Assembly (NCBI RefSeq): GCF_024323335.1
Contig: NC_066581.1
Coordinates: 33,352,699 to 33,416,698, forward strand
Direction: 5' to 3'
DNA length: 64,000 nucleotides
From: Lathyrus oleraceus
Taxonomy: Eukaryota > Streptophyta > Magnoliopsida > Fabales > Fabaceae
Shown: piece by piece, positions 45,646 to 57,153 of the stretch
How the letters are laid out: each line of letters starts with the position of its first letter
Numbering within the stretch: position 1 is the stretch's first letter
Position numbers and translations under genes: made by a program
The notes under the pieces: model-generated
What the model saw: only the letters and a program-made list of their open reading frames with translations
Database searches by the model: none
What the model was told of the DNA's origin: nothing

Positions 45646-46809
45646 ATGCGAGGTAAGGCCTCAGTGGATTTTTCTTTTGACGCAGATCCCGAAAGAACTC
45701 TTCGCGCTAGACTAAGACAAGCTAGGAGAGAAAAACTAGAATTAGCAGAGAAAGCGGAGGAGGAAGTTGTTTCATTGCACTCAGAAAATTCAGATTCAGA
45801 AGCAGAAACAACTCCCGTGGTCATGGCTGCAGAACCACCACCACCAGAGATACTTCTCGGTGACTATGGTGGAAACAACACTGCGGGTGGTCGTATGACA
45901 ATAATCAACCAACCGGTTAATGTAGAACAATTTCAGCTGCATCCCAGCATAATTAATCAACTCAAAAGGCGGTCCTTTTCTGGAAGAGTGAATGAAGATG
46001 CCAACAAGCATCTCCAAAGGTTTTTGACTATGAGCACAACGCTGAAAATGCCTGGACATAATGAAGAAGCAATAAGGCTTCATATGTTCCCATTCACTTT
46101 AGCAGATGAAGCCGAAGAGTGGTTCTATTCCTTACCTGCTGGCAGTATCACTACATGGGAGCAGATGGAAACAACATTCTTGCAGGAATATTTTCCCGCA
46201 TCTGTGTCACTGAGAAAAAGATACGAGATCCTAAACTTCAAGCAGAAGGAGGGTGAGTCACTAGGAGATGCCTATAAAAGATTCAAGAGAATCCTAGTGG
46301 CTTATCCTACTCACAACATGGATGAAACTGAGCAAATGCAAATGTTTGTTAATGGTCTTCGAATTCAAACGAGACAAATCCTTTATTCAGCAGCTGGTGG
46401 CTCAGCTAACTTTGCAACAGCCACCGATATGAAGAAGATAATTGAAGCAATTGCCTCAAATGAGCATCTGGAGTTGTATGATAGGGTGTCAAGCAAATCT
46501 GCAGTAATTGATTTGAAGCTTGAAACAAACAAACAGGTAAAAATTGAAGAAGCAGTTGCTGCAGAGGTGGAGAAAAGGTTGAAGGCACTAAACATAGGTG
46601 CTCAGAAAGTGGCTCAAGTACAACAGGCACCAAACGATGTGTGTGGCATTTGTAATGGACCACACAATATTGTTCATTGCTTTGCAACACCACAGCAGAT
46701 AGAAGATATCAAGTTTTTAAAGCAAAACAATCCCTACTCCAACACATACAATCTGAGGTGGAAGAATCATCCCAACTTTGCGTGGAAAGATCAGAAGGGG
46801 AATGTGTAA
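45646..46809 (+). CDS. Ty3/gypsy gag of the Athila-like element
   Basis: 387 codons from ATG 45646. The capsid domain (Retrotrans_gag) has FSGRVNEDANKHLQRFL, DEAEEWFYSLPAGSITTWEQ and FLQEYFP (about residues 105-190). Further on, EMFVNGL-like and IEAIASNEH motifs precede a Lys/Glu-rich coiled-coil region and a Cys/His segment (CGICNGPHNIVHC, about 46640-46680) that resembles a single knuckle. A stop at 46807-46809 separates it from a Gln-rich stretch and the next frame; whether protease is reached by readthrough or frameshift is unclear. It would package RNA if supplied with pol in trans. Confidence 0.85.
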   Translation: MRGKASVDFSFDADPERTLRARLRQARREKLELAEKAEEEVVSLHSENSDSEAETTPVVMAAEPPPPEILLGDYGGNNTAGGRMTIINQPVNVEQFQLHPSIINQLKRRSFSGRVNEDANKHLQRFLTMSTTLKMPGHNEEAIRLHMFPFTLADEAEEWFYSLPAGSITTWEQMETTFLQEYFPASVSLRKRYEILNFKQKEGESLGDAYKRFKRILVAYPTHNMDETEQMQMFVNGLRIQTRQILYSAAGGSANFATATDMKKIIEAIASNEHLELYDRVSSKSAVIDLKLETNKQVKIEEAVAAEVEKRLKALNIGAQKVAQVQQAPNDVCGICNGPHNIVHCFATPQQIEDIKFLKQNNPYSNTYNLRWKNHPNFAWKDQKGNV

Positions 46810-46899
46810 CAACAAGTACAAGGCCAATATCAAAACCAATATCAGCAACAACAACAACAAGTCCCAAAGAAGGCAGATTGGGAGATTGCAATTGAAAAG

Positions 46900-48057
46900 A
46901 TGGCAGCTCAAAATATGCAATTTGAAGAAGAGACTAGAAACAATCAGAAAAACACCACCGCCTCCCTAAAGAATCTCGAAGTTCAGCTGGGGCAGATAGC
47001 ACAGCAACTGGAAAGTTCTCGAACACCAGGTTCCCTACCAAGTGAAACAGTTCAAAATCCGATAGGGCAGGAGAATGTTAATATTGTCACGACGACAGAG
47101 AAAAAGGCTGCTAAAAAGAAAAAAATTATATCACCGAGCGAGCCGACTAAAGAAGAAACTACAAAAGGAACTAAACCGGTGATTAAGTTGCCCTACCCTC
47201 AGAGAATGACAAAGAAGGAACCTAGTGAGTCAGACTTGGAGAAATTCATGACAATGTTTAAAAGGATTGAGGGTTATATGGCCTTGTTTGAAGCACTTGA
47301 AAGGATGCCCATGCACAAGAAATTCGTGGAAGAGGTAATGACTGAAAAGAAACCAACCACTGAAGAACAGGTATCCGATAAGGAACAATATAATGCAAAC
47401 TCCCTGGAGCAGAACATTCCTAACAAACAAAAGGATCCAGGAACCGTCACAGTACCATGCACAATCAAAGAAAGAACCTTCAAAAAGGTACTAATAGATT
47501 CTGGAGCTAGTGTGAATCTGATGCCATTATCGGTCTATCACAGGATGGGTATTAAAAATATCAGTGATATAAAGACCAATCTGAAGTTTGCGGATCACTC
47601 AAGAAAAGATGCATATGGTATAGCTGAAGATGTGCTTGTAACAATAGCGGACTTGACTTTCCCAGTCGATTTTGTTATCCTAAACATACCTGAAGACAAT
47701 GAGGCACCCATCATTCTGGGTCGACCTTTCATGAAGACGGGTCGATGCAAGCTCGACATGGATGAGTGCATGTTAACCTTGAAAGTTCACAACAAGGAAA
47801 TAACATTGAATGCTATTGAAGACCAGGAGATGGAGGAAGATACAGAATCTCAGTATCAAGTAGGCTTAATCAGGACATTGAATACTATCAAAGTCTCACC
47901 ACTGCCAGTAGCCACCCTAAACAGAAAGATTCCTAACACCGAAAGGAAAGTTAAAAAGGAATCGTGGCACAAAGGAGTCCACACTGATAAAAGAGACAAC
48001 GTTCGAGTTGTAGACAAGAGGTGCAACAAGGTTTTGAACCTAAAATATCCCCCATGA
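46900..48057 (+). CDS. gag C-terminus and retropepsin-like protease of the Athila-like element
   Basis: 385 codons from ATG 46900, open to 48057. The first half is a Lys/Glu-rich linker with the conserved KLPYPQRM motif (about 47187). The protease has the catalytic LIDSGASVNLMPLSVYHRMG (about 47491-47550) and the late IILGRPFM motif (about 47710), as in Ty3-type aspartic proteases. The frame ends where RT would begin in a full Athila element. It differs in frame from gag (46900 and 45646 are in the same register, with one stop at 46807-46809 between them), so a single nonsense change could explain the split. Confidence 0.85.
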   Translation: MAAQNMQFEEETRNNQKNTTASLKNLEVQLGQIAQQLESSRTPGSLPSETVQNPIGQENVNIVTTTEKKAAKKKKIISPSEPTKEETTKGTKPVIKLPYPQRMTKKEPSESDLEKFMTMFKRIEGYMALFEALERMPMHKKFVEEVMTEKKPTTEEQVSDKEQYNANSLEQNIPNKQKDPGTVTVPCTIKERTFKKVLIDSGASVNLMPLSVYHRMGIKNISDIKTNLKFADHSRKDAYGIAEDVLVTIADLTFPVDFVILNIPEDNEAPIILGRPFMKTGRCKLDMDECMLTLKVHNKEITLNAIEDQEMEEDTESQYQVGLIRTLNTIKVSPLPVATLNRKIPNTERKVKKESWHKGVHTDKRDNVRVVDKRCNKVLNLKYPP

Positions 48058-48060
48058 TAA

Positions 48061-49646
48061 GGGAAATGAACCGTCGAGCCATGCGACGTTAAATGAAGCG
48101 CTTCGTGGGAGGCAACCCACGCGTTTAATTTCTAATTTATTTCGTTTTTCTTTTTCGTTGTGTGTGCTAAAATTTTGTTGTAGGGGAGGAGGAGAATTAG
48201 AAGGGCAAAGTCACAAACACCTCAAAATAGAAGGAAACCACACAAGTGAAATAAAACAACAGTAGTCGCTGTGAGTCCCCTTTGTATCTGGATTTAAACA
48301 TTAAGGTCAATGTTTAGTTCAGGTGTGGGGGGTTTTCCTTTCATGTTTTATCATGTTTTATTTTGTTTTCATTTTGTTCATGTTTTCCTTCATCGTTTTT
48401 GCTTTTGTTGTCGTAGTATTGTGTTTTTACTATTTACCTGTGTGTACAAAGTGATGAGAAATTATGGACGAATCCGGGATCAATGGTAGTGGATGAAAGA
48501 CATCCCTCATATTTATTCTGATAAGGCACCCCGGAAGTTGATGCAACCATGAGTAAGTAAAGTCGGACACAATTTGGTGACACTGGACCAAGAGAGCGGT
48601 ATGGTAGAACCGAATCAGAAAAGAAACCACACGACACGAGGAGGCTTCAGAGCTTGTAAGGCTAACCAACATGGTGAGAATACAAAAGCCAAACACTATA
48701 CGTCAGCATGAGAGTTCATCCAGGTATGACTCTACCACTCTGATTTTGCATATGTCCTTTTGACACTTCACAGCATGACAACATACACTGAGGCAAGTTG
48801 TTTGTTTAGCCAGGGCCTTTCTAGCCATCCCTATCTGAATGTTTTCCCTTCGTGAACCCCGTTGAGCCTTAGCCATTTTATTCATAATAAACCCCATGTT
48901 AACCACTAATCATTCATTTCTTCCATCACTCGTCATTCATTTCTTCCATCACTCGGCATGATTGTTGTGAGTTACAAGATGTGCATAAAGCTAAGTTTGG
49001 GGTGGTAATCTTGAAAGATAGGGCAAGTGCATAATAAGAGATCATACAAAAAGAAGAGATTTGTGTATGTCCAAAAAGAAAAAAAAAACAAAAGAGAAAA
49101 ATGCACTTGCCGAGACTTAAGACTCTAACACCTATAAAATGCTCACAAAGAATTGAGTGGAAAAGAGTCAAAAGAGTGAAATTAACACCCAGAGTATAAG
49201 TGATGCACGAAAAAAAAAGGAGAAAGAAAAATCATACAACATGAATGCCGAGTTCAAAACCATTTGTTATCCATTTCTGTGTTTATCCCACCGTACCCAA
49301 GCCCCTTTACAACCTAAAAGACCTCGTAAAGTGTGTGGAATTTGCTGTTGTCGTGAAATTAGAATGTATTCAAATTTAAGAGTTTGGTATTGCATATTGT
49401 GCTGTAAGTGTACACACCCTAACCATGAGAGATGTTGTGAGTGTGTGAAAAAGCTTGCAGGTAACAAGGCTTCTGATGTGGAAATGTGGCGAATTGTCTG
49501 AGTCGGAGATACCGGAAACTTGATTGGAAAGGAAGAACACAAATTGTGAAGGACAAGGTTGCATTGTGGGAAATGAATTCGTGGGTGACCTTTGTTTGGA
49601 CTCAATACATCACTTGAGGACAAGCAATGAGACAAGTTTGGGGTTG
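48061..49646 (+). other. Non-coding internal region of the Athila-like element
   Basis: Occupies the place of RT, RNase H and integrase. The conserved leader-like string CCGTCGAGCCATGCGACGTT (48071-48090) and GGAGGCAACCCACG follow the protease stop, as is typical before the second half of such elements. Towards 3' come a purine-rich stretch (49070-49110) and CCCCTTTACAACCTAAAAGA (49303-49322), a conserved feature near Athila 3' LTRs. A small Cys-rich frame (49241-49501) is noted separately. Confidence 0.7.
49632..49646 (+). promoter_or_regulatory. Polypurine tract of the Athila-like element
   Basis: ACAAGTTTGGGGTTG lies directly before the 3' LTR and resembles the AAGTTTGGGG tract common in Athila-like elements. 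Confidence 0.6.
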
Positions 49647-51057
49647 TGATCGGTCACCATTTCCATTGAACTCCCACCATTAATCCGACGTATTTTCATC
49701 ACTTTGGTAAGATTTGTGTTTGTTTATAGTTGTTTCAGAGTCATTTATCATGTTTTGTTAGTTTGGTATCGCATTTCATTTTATTACATGTTTATGTCAA
49801 AAAGGTCTCTTTTACGCTTTGTTTTGGTAGTGTTATTGTTACAGGCCGTTGCACAGGTTTAAAAGCACTAATAGTGGAGTTGGGGATACTCAGAAAGGCA
49901 AAAATATGAAAATACAGCAGTTCAACACGGGCACCCGTGTGCCACAACACTGCCCGTGTTGTTGGTCAGGCAAAGCAAGCTTGGAGAGGGAAAAAACAGA
50001 GAGTTAACACGGGCACCCGTGTGTAGGAACACGGCCCGTGTTGATGCCCCTGTAACTTAATCTGAAAATAATCATGTTGGAAAGCACACACGGGCACCCG
50101 TGTGTACACACACGGCCCGTGTTGATAGGCCCGGCTTAGAAACTTCAACTTTTGCCATGTGAATCTATTCTGCTCATTAAGGGTAGTTTGGACTTTTTGC
50201 TTTGGGAAAATCCATCTGAAACTATTAGAAGGCTTGGGAGAGAAAGGAGAAGACACTTTTTGACGTACGAAAAGAAAGATTGCACTAGAGAAGATAGCTA
50301 CTACGGAGGATTCGAAGACGACGAGATTCAAGGGCATCACCCATTGAAGATCAAAATCTCTTAATTCTTTGTAATGTTTAATTTCTATACTATGATTTCT
50401 TTGAATACTATGAGAGGCTAAACCCCCTATGTTAGGGGGGTGGTCCTGATTTGATCGTATGTTATGAAGTCGAACAAATGATTTCCTTATTACCATGTTA
50501 TGTATTTCAATTCAATTGTGTGATGTTATTATGCTTTTGTATCGGACAAATACAAATAGATCTACGACTATCAATAACAGGATTGTGATTGTTAGGGTTT
50601 TCACACAATTGGGTTTACAATTGCTTCACCTAGGACTAGGAACTTTTGTAAATCACCGTAAACCTTGATATTGTTTATGATTGAAACCAATGATTAATTG
50701 AATGGACATTTGAGTAAGAATTGGTAGTTTAATAGTTTCTTCCTTAAGGACTTAAGGAAGAACATTCTGAGGTTAGGTGATTGAATGTTTCATGTGTATT
50801 AAGGAAATCTTGACTGAATTCATAACTGGTTAAATCAACCACTCACCCTAGCATATTTTATCTTAATCAATTATTTCTACTATCTTTTTGTGTTTATTGT
50901 TATAAATTCCCTAACCAACCAAACCATTATCTTTTTGTTCGAATAGAATCAGAAGTAAAATAAGTATTTCCTACGCAATCCCTGAGATCGATACTTGGAA
51001 ATAAAACTCTGTATTACTACATCGGTAAAAATAGTACACTTGCTATTTTTCCGATCA
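49647..51057 (+). repeat. 3' LTR of the Athila-like element
   Basis: 1411 bp collinear with 44100-45509, including the triple hairpin array (49923-50125), followed by CATAT. Confidence 0.95.
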
Positions 51058-51062
51058 CATAT

Positions 51063-51682
51063 GTTGTTCAACAAGTTTGTCTTAACATGCATGCCCCTCG
51101 CACGGAACACATGCTTGCTCTTAAGCGCATTTTGCACTATGTTCAGGGCACATTACATTTTGGACTACACTTATCCCCATCTCCCATTATAAAGCTTATC
51201 TCCTATACTGACACTGATTGGGGTGGATGTCCTGACGCCATACGTTCTACATCTGGGTACTGTGTTTTTCTAGGTGACAACCTTATTTCTTGGTCTTCCA
51301 AAAGGCAACCAACTCTCTCCCGCTCTAGTGCTGAAGCTGAATATAGGGGGTTGCCAATGTTGTCTCTAAATCGTGTTGGATTCGCAATCTTCTCATGGAA
51401 CTCCATTTTCCTATTCCTCGGGCCACTTTGGTGTATTGTGACAATGTTAGTGTCATCTATCTATCTGGTAATCCTGTGCAGCATCAGCGCACTAAGCATA
51501 TTGAGATGGACATTCATTTTGTTCGGGAAAAGGTAGCTCGTGGTCAGGCTCGCGTCCTTCATGTTCCATCAAGACATCAGATCGCAGACATCTTCACCAA
51601 AGGACTTCCTCGCATTCTCTTTGATGATTTTCGGACCAGTCTAAGCGTCTGTGAACCTCCCGCTTCAACTGTGGGGGTGTGA
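51063..51682 (+). pseudogene. Ale-type RNase H, continued after the nested element
   Basis: Resumes exactly after the second CATAT with VQQVCLNMH, through YTDTDWGGCPDAIRSTSGY and SSAEAEYRG. It shifts frame at about 51345-51395 and continues with VYCDNVSVIYLSGNPV and IADIFTKGLP to the stop near 51680. Together with 42556-44099 it makes one interrupted pol region. Confidence 0.9.
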
Positions 51683-51831
51683 TAGAATAGAATATTTTGT
51701 TTTAAATTAGTCATAATTAGTTTCCTATAATTATGTTGTATCATAATTAGATAGTTGACTAAATGTTACACATTGATGTATATATATTCTATTCAGATCA
51801 ATGAGAAGGACACGATTCTAATTATCTTACA
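51680..51831 (+). repeat. 3' LTR of the Ale-type element
   Basis: Collinear with 40022-40172 with a few substitutions. Preceded by the purine-rich AACTGTGGGGG. Confidence 0.93.
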
Positions 51832-51836
51832 ATTGT

Positions 51837-52715
51837 AATATATACAAGAAAATTAAAAAATCCACTCAAAACAGAATAATGGAAAAAAAGTATTGAAAGT
51901 AACGTGATGATATAAGTACTTCACTATTTTATAATTACTCATGTTTTAGAGGATGTAATTGAAGGATTTAATTATATTATTGATATAATTTATAACATGT
52001 ATTTTAGATATATGATTAGATAATGAATGGCAAGACCGACATATCTTTAGTATTTGAGAGATACATGTCGAGAGAACAAGAATGAGAGGAAGATTATCCT
52101 CATTATCGTCTAAGTTTTGCTCAATATATTGATTGTATAATGGGATAACCCTCAATATGTTACTAATTGGCTGATAAAATACACATTTCATTGGACTTAA
52201 TTGCATTTTACAACTCATCACAGACATAAAATTCAATCAAATAATTCATCTATTAAAAAATAATTGATCATAATATAATGTATCCCTTATATATAAATAT
52301 CATTAAGTTTGTCTAACCCTAAAACTAATTTTTCCCTCTAATTCCACTTGCCACATCACCTCTGTATACATTAAATGTTATTCCCTTCTATCAAAGCAAC
52401 TACACAATACTCAACTACTACTCACACATTTCAATCCCACTAAACTCTTATCTCCATATCTTCTCATAATCCACTACAATAAATATGTAACACATTACAC
52501 ATCTCTAATCCATGATTTATCTTCTCTCTTCTATCCTAACATTATAACTCCGAATATATCTCATCATCTTCACCTATCAAACCCGTGTTGCGCATGTCAC
52601 TATGGATGATGTCGAACTCACCATCCTTACTCTGTAGGGTATGTATTTACATTTTTATTATATTTCTCCATAATATAATGAATTTTACTTACCTCACTAA
52701 TAGTTATTATATTTC
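51837..52715. other. AT-rich intergenic DNA
   Basis: No supportable gene or delimited element; scattered short frames only. Confidence 0.6.
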
Positions 52716-52719
52716 TCTT

Positions 52720-52975
52720 TTGTTGAGAACATTACAAGTAGCCTTTAGATAACAACACTCATTCAAGCAAAGAATAATCAAAATAGTTCCGGTTTAGTAT
52801 AACAGATGTGAGGGATGCTAAAACCTTCCCCTTGTATAACCGACTTCCTTACTCATTTCTCTTCCCCTGGGTTTTATCGATATTTTCCCTTTCGTTCGGG
52901 AATAAATAAAGTTCGATGGAAACTCTAATGTATGTTTGAGGGTGCGATGCACTCAGTTATTTTTTACGGCGCAAC
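52720..52975 (+). repeat. Ogre-like gypsy LTR 3'-end fragment
   Basis: Has CCCCTTGTATAACCGACTTCC, GTTTTATCGATATTTTCCC and GGGTGCGATGCACTCAG, the same modules as 22090-22350. Confidence 0.65.
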
Positions 52976-54550
52976 AATACCAAATATTTTTGAATTAGTT
53001 TAGGTAGAATCTCACTATATGATATGGGTAGTAGCCTAAAATGGGGGATCCATTTTGAGTAGAACACGATTCTGATTATGTGTTTGGTTCCTATGCCTTG
53101 GTTGAGGAATGGACAATCACCATTGATTTGGAGGTCTTGGCAAAACAAGTTGGGGATAATACTCTAGAGGAACACCATACAACCGTTTGATCATTGCAGG
53201 ATGTAAGGCGGAAGGACGAACAAGAATATCATTCCCAATTTAGGCGTCTTGTTGAAGCTCTTCCTCACTTGCCATAGATGTTACGACCTTCGGAATCTGA
53301 TTGACTTTTCCATTCATGAGGTTTACGTTTTTCTTCATCCTGACTAGGTTCTTCTCCAAACACTTCGTTGTCTTTTAGTAGCTACCACATTTTTGATACG
53401 GGTTTCGGGAAGTCAAACTGTTGTTTGTGGACAAAGGCTGGAATGGGTTTGTTTTGGTAAAATGATATGCATGCAAATGATGAAATACGACCACATGAAT
53501 TTTGTTTTATTTTGCTTTATTTTCGAGGAATAATTTGATTTGTCAGTTCTTAAGCATTCATAAGCGTAAGAGTGGTAAAGAAGATAACAACCAAATAATA
53601 TTTTCATTCATTTGTAGACAAATAAAAAAATATAACAGTACTAGTACAAAGTCTCCTAGCCACTATTAGTGCCTCACACTTTCTTAAGTTGCTCTAATTC
53701 ATCTTAGAGATCTTTAACCATATGTCTATAGAAAATGATGAAATTGAAGGTGACCTGATGAGTGTTCTCAAGTGTCATCTTCTCGAATTCATCTCCCAAT
53801 CTCAAAGGCAATGTGTGCAACAAACTGTTGGTAAGCTCGACTACTTAAACATACTTTTCATACCATTTTCCGACTTCTAGGCGCACATGGTGAATAAACT
53901 TCGGGTCTTGTCGTATTAAGCTCTCCAATTGTTGGAATCATAATCCCCATTCATTCCTTATAGTCTCCTAGATTCTCTTAAGTGTTGGTTGGAGAACTTA
54001 AGGATTTTCACCTCTTCCAGGGCCTTCTTGAGGCTATCATGAGGGTTTTTGAAAGTCATGTCAATCTCTTAGGTGAAAATAAATCACCATTGTCGTTGCA
54101 ATCGTTAAAGGGGGTGACTACAACCCTCAAAACCTACAGCCATATGCTAACCTAAACCCAATTTTGAACATTTTGCATAAAACCTACTCATAACAGATTA
54201 GGGGAGAAAAAATTCATACCTAGAAAAAAGATGTGAATGGAGAATCAAGGGCCAAGAAAGATTGTGCAGTTCATGTGAGCTTGCAGAAGTCGTGGGAGAA
54301 AAATATAGCAAGGAAATGGAAAGGAAATTTTTTATAAGGAAGTTAAAATTAAAAGGGACCTTTTAGACTCCCCAATAATTTTGAAAAGCCCAACACGCTT
54401 CTGATACGTGGCACTAACGTTTAAAGTCTCGAAAGTTAGGTTATCATTACTTACATTAAATAGAAGTAAATGTGACAAACTAAAAGATTAATTGACATTC
54501 CTAATTAACATTTTAGCTAATCACGAGACATCTCACAAAGGGAGATGAAT
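52976..54550. other. Degenerate repeat DNA, copy B
   Basis: Collinear with 22361-23905. No intact frame. Confidence 0.6.
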
Positions 54551-54554
54551 CACC

Positions 54555-54830
54555 CCTCAATTAGAGGGTTTATGCAAACAAGTTGAGGGACCCTCCTCTC
54601 ATTAATAAGGTTGCCTTCAGCTGAGGGGCTCACCCCAAGCTGAAGGATTCGCCTCTCATTAATAAGGTCTCCTTCAGCTAAGAGACTCTCCCCGAACTAA
54701 GGGACTCACCTATTATTAATAAGGTTGTCTTCGATTGAGGGACTCTCCCCAAGCTGAGGGACTCACCTCTCATTAATAAGGTCGTCTTCGACTGAGTGGC
54801 ATGCCCCAAGCTGAAGGATTCATCTCACGA
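54555..54830. repeat. Tandem array, four units of 57 bp, copy B
   Basis: ATTAATAAGG-containing units spaced 57 bp apart, as in copy A at 23910-24170. Confidence 0.9.
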
Positions 54831-55770
54831 ACAAAGGAAGCCTTAAAAATGATTCTCCTTTTACAAGCCCTTGTTCTTGAGGGATTGTGTGGTGTTATGT
54901 TTGTGAGAACCCCAAATAGGGGTGACTTCGTGGTTCCCGCACAGAGTGATGTCGCCCAGACGACATCCTCACAGAGCATGGGGGCTCTCTCTTAGAACAT
55001 ATGATGTGTATAATATTGTTATCTTTCGTTGGTCATATGAGTATGAGTCATACCTTGACTCCACGATAAAATAGGTAGTCAACAGTGTCCCCTAGTCATG
55101 GGGGAACAAATACTACCTCTAAGGGTTTCCAGAACCCTATGCCCAAAAGGCCCTTATATATACTTCTTCCCTCAAGAGGGAGGGGGGATGATAACTTACA
55201 CACTCTACATCCAAAGTGCCACCCGATTGCAAATAGAGCCATTCACCTCACGTGAGCAGGACCTCTAAACTATTGCAAACACTTCCATGGGGCTTCTCGT
55301 CGCCGTAGGAAAGTCATAACCATCCATATATAGTTATAAATCTACTAAGGCCTCTAAGTATCCCTGCCTTTGCAGGGGTAACTTATACACATGTACTTTT
55401 TTTTATCTAAATACATACCATCTTTCTCAACCATTTCTAGCACATCAATCATAGAAGATAATAGAGAAATTATATTAAATAAAGTACCATAATGTGAGCT
55501 TCATCTTGTTTACTCCGCCTTCTTAATTGTAACTTCTTGATTCAAGCCACACCCACTAGAGATTTCTCCCTATTGTAATGTTTAAGTCACCTTTGTAGCT
55601 TGACTTTCACGAAGAATATCTCAACACTTACATGATGCTTCAACAACATTAGACAAATTAACAACCAAATTAAAAAATAGAGCAATTTCATAATGTTTTT
55701 TTGCTAATGTCACAAGAGCTAATGGGAGTTGATGGACAAAATAATGAATAAAAAATTCAAAACTATTATC
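54831..55770. other. LTR-like non-coding DNA and empty site
   Basis: Matches 24170-25076 and then 33478-33525. The uninterrupted GAGCTAATGGGAGTTGATGG (about 55726-55745) is the pre-insertion site of the Sirevirus found in copy A. Confidence 0.75.
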
Positions 55771-55778
55771 TTTTAATA

Positions 55779-56380
55779 GGGACGGAGGCAAGTGGATGGA
55801 TATGTGGCATGTGCCCCCACTATATTTTTAAAAAATTAAATATCATCCTTATACATTTATTTAGTAATTAATAAAAAATATTTGTTTAAAATAGTATAGT
55901 TTATTAATTAAATGAAAGATATTTTTGCTATGGGTATATTGTTATTTATGGTCCTCTTTAAGATGTTTGTGAGTTTTTGATTTTAAATGTTTATTTTAAA
56001 ACTAAAATATATTCAGCTAAAATATAATCAAATTTATTTTGTGTTTAATTTTAAAACAATTTATCACAATATTTTTATTAAAATTAAAAATTGTTTTATA
56101 TATTTTAATTTTAACACTAAAATATCATCACAAAAGATTGCAAACAACTATCCATAATTAATTACTTATATGTAGATATAAATAGATAAATATTTTTGTT
56201 AATAATAAAATTGAAAAAATTATACAAATAAAAAAATTGAGAAAGTTATTAAATATTTTATTGAAAAATATCTCACAAAAATTAAATACGATAATATTTA
56301 TGCTTTAAAAAAAATAAATGACAAATATATCATATGTTATATATTCATATTAATATATGATGCCCCACAATTTAAAATAT
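55779..56380. mobile_element. 602-bp segment present only in copy B, flanked by 8-bp repeats
   Basis: Flanked by TTTTAATA at 55771-55778 and 56381-56388. Copy A has a single TTTTAATA at this point. The left end (GGGACGGAGG, then GTGCCCCCAC) resembles ends of plant hAT elements, which make 8-bp target duplications. No clear inverted repeat is seen at the right end. It is either an insertion or material lost from copy A between the short repeats. Confidence 0.5.
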
Positions 56381-56389
56381 TTTTAATAT

Positions 56390-56790
56390 AAAGAATTTTA
56401 GACCATTATGCTAACCTTGCAATTACTTGCTTCATCGTATCCTTAACAAACTCAATTCATATTTTACAAATAATGACTCCAAATATGATTTCAGGGTAAG
56501 GGCACTAGTATTTGAAACATGAACAATCCCAAGAAAAACTCAATAATTTTTCCTTCATTATTCACATAACATATAACCACAACCATTTGCTCTTTCATTG
56601 AGATATCACGAGATTCATAAATTAAAATAACAAATAAATCAACTTTAAGATTATCAAATATAATTTGAGTAGTAACACTTGCAGCAGTAATAACTCCAAC
56701 TATTATAAGATAAATAGTAACAAAGAGAGACATTTTGCAACGAGAGTAAGGGGAATAGAAAGTGATTTCTTTATGCTTGAAAAGAGTCAA
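56390..56790 (-). pseudogene. hAT transposase relic, copy B
   Basis: Minus-strand frame of 99 codons (56491-56790) includes ESRDISMKEQMVVVICYVNN and EGKIIEFFLGL, matching the DUF4371 region of hAT transposases where ESRDxSxKEQM is conserved. The stretch 56395-56480 should hold the GYDGASNM segment, broken as in copy A. Only a fragment of the usual transposase of several hundred residues remains. Confidence 0.65.
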
Positions 56791-57150
56791 ATAGAATTAA
56801 TAAAAATAGGAAAAAAACTAGTCATTTTTTTATTTAAAACATTTATTTTATTTCTTATATGAATTAATCATTTTTATAAATAAAAAAAATAAGAAAAAGA
56901 GTATCCATGGATTATATTTAATTGTAGTGGGGTTTATTGATTGAGTGGGAGCCATTATAAAAATAATTCTCTTTGAGTGAGTTGGCTTAACCAAACAATA
57001 GTATTTAAGTTGTAATAGCTTAAAGTAACATAAAATGCTAAGTACAATCCATTATCCCTTAGTTTCATATCATATATCCCATAACAAAATATATGATACA
57101 TTAGCATAAATATATCTTACTACATTATTTTGAACCAAATTACAAGAGGT
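56791..57150. other. AT-rich spacer 3' of the GNAT gene
   Basis: Contains the GNAT 3' flank. No gene seen. Confidence 0.5.
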
Positions 57151-57153
57151 CAA

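Larger units (their letters stand above)
44100..51057 (+). mobile_element. Athila-like non-autonomous LTR retrotransposon (gag-protease only)
   Basis: 6958 bp with LTRs of 1410 and 1411 bp (44100-45509 and 49647-51057) and target duplications CATAT (44095-44099 and 51058-51062). The primer-binding site TGGCGCCGTTGCCGG (45516 onward) is typical of Athila/Cyclops elements. The internal 4.1 kb encodes a Ty3-type gag and a retropepsin-like protease but no RT, RNase H or integrase, matching the TR-GAG/LARD class. The LTRs differ at about 18 sites by eye (about 1.3%), so insertion is recent. Confidence 0.94.
40022..51831 (+). mobile_element. Ale-type Ty1/copia element carrying a nested LTR element
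   Basis: Short LTRs of 151 and 152 bp (40022-40172 and 51680-51831), target duplications ATTGT (40017-40021 and 51832-51836), a primer-binding site TGGTATCAATCC at 40173 and a purine tract before the right LTR. Without the nested element (44100-51057 plus one TSD) it is about 4.85 kb, normal for Ale/Retrofit. Gag has no zinc knuckle, and pol carries frameshifts, a stop and lost catalytic residues. It is inactive. Confidence 0.95.
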
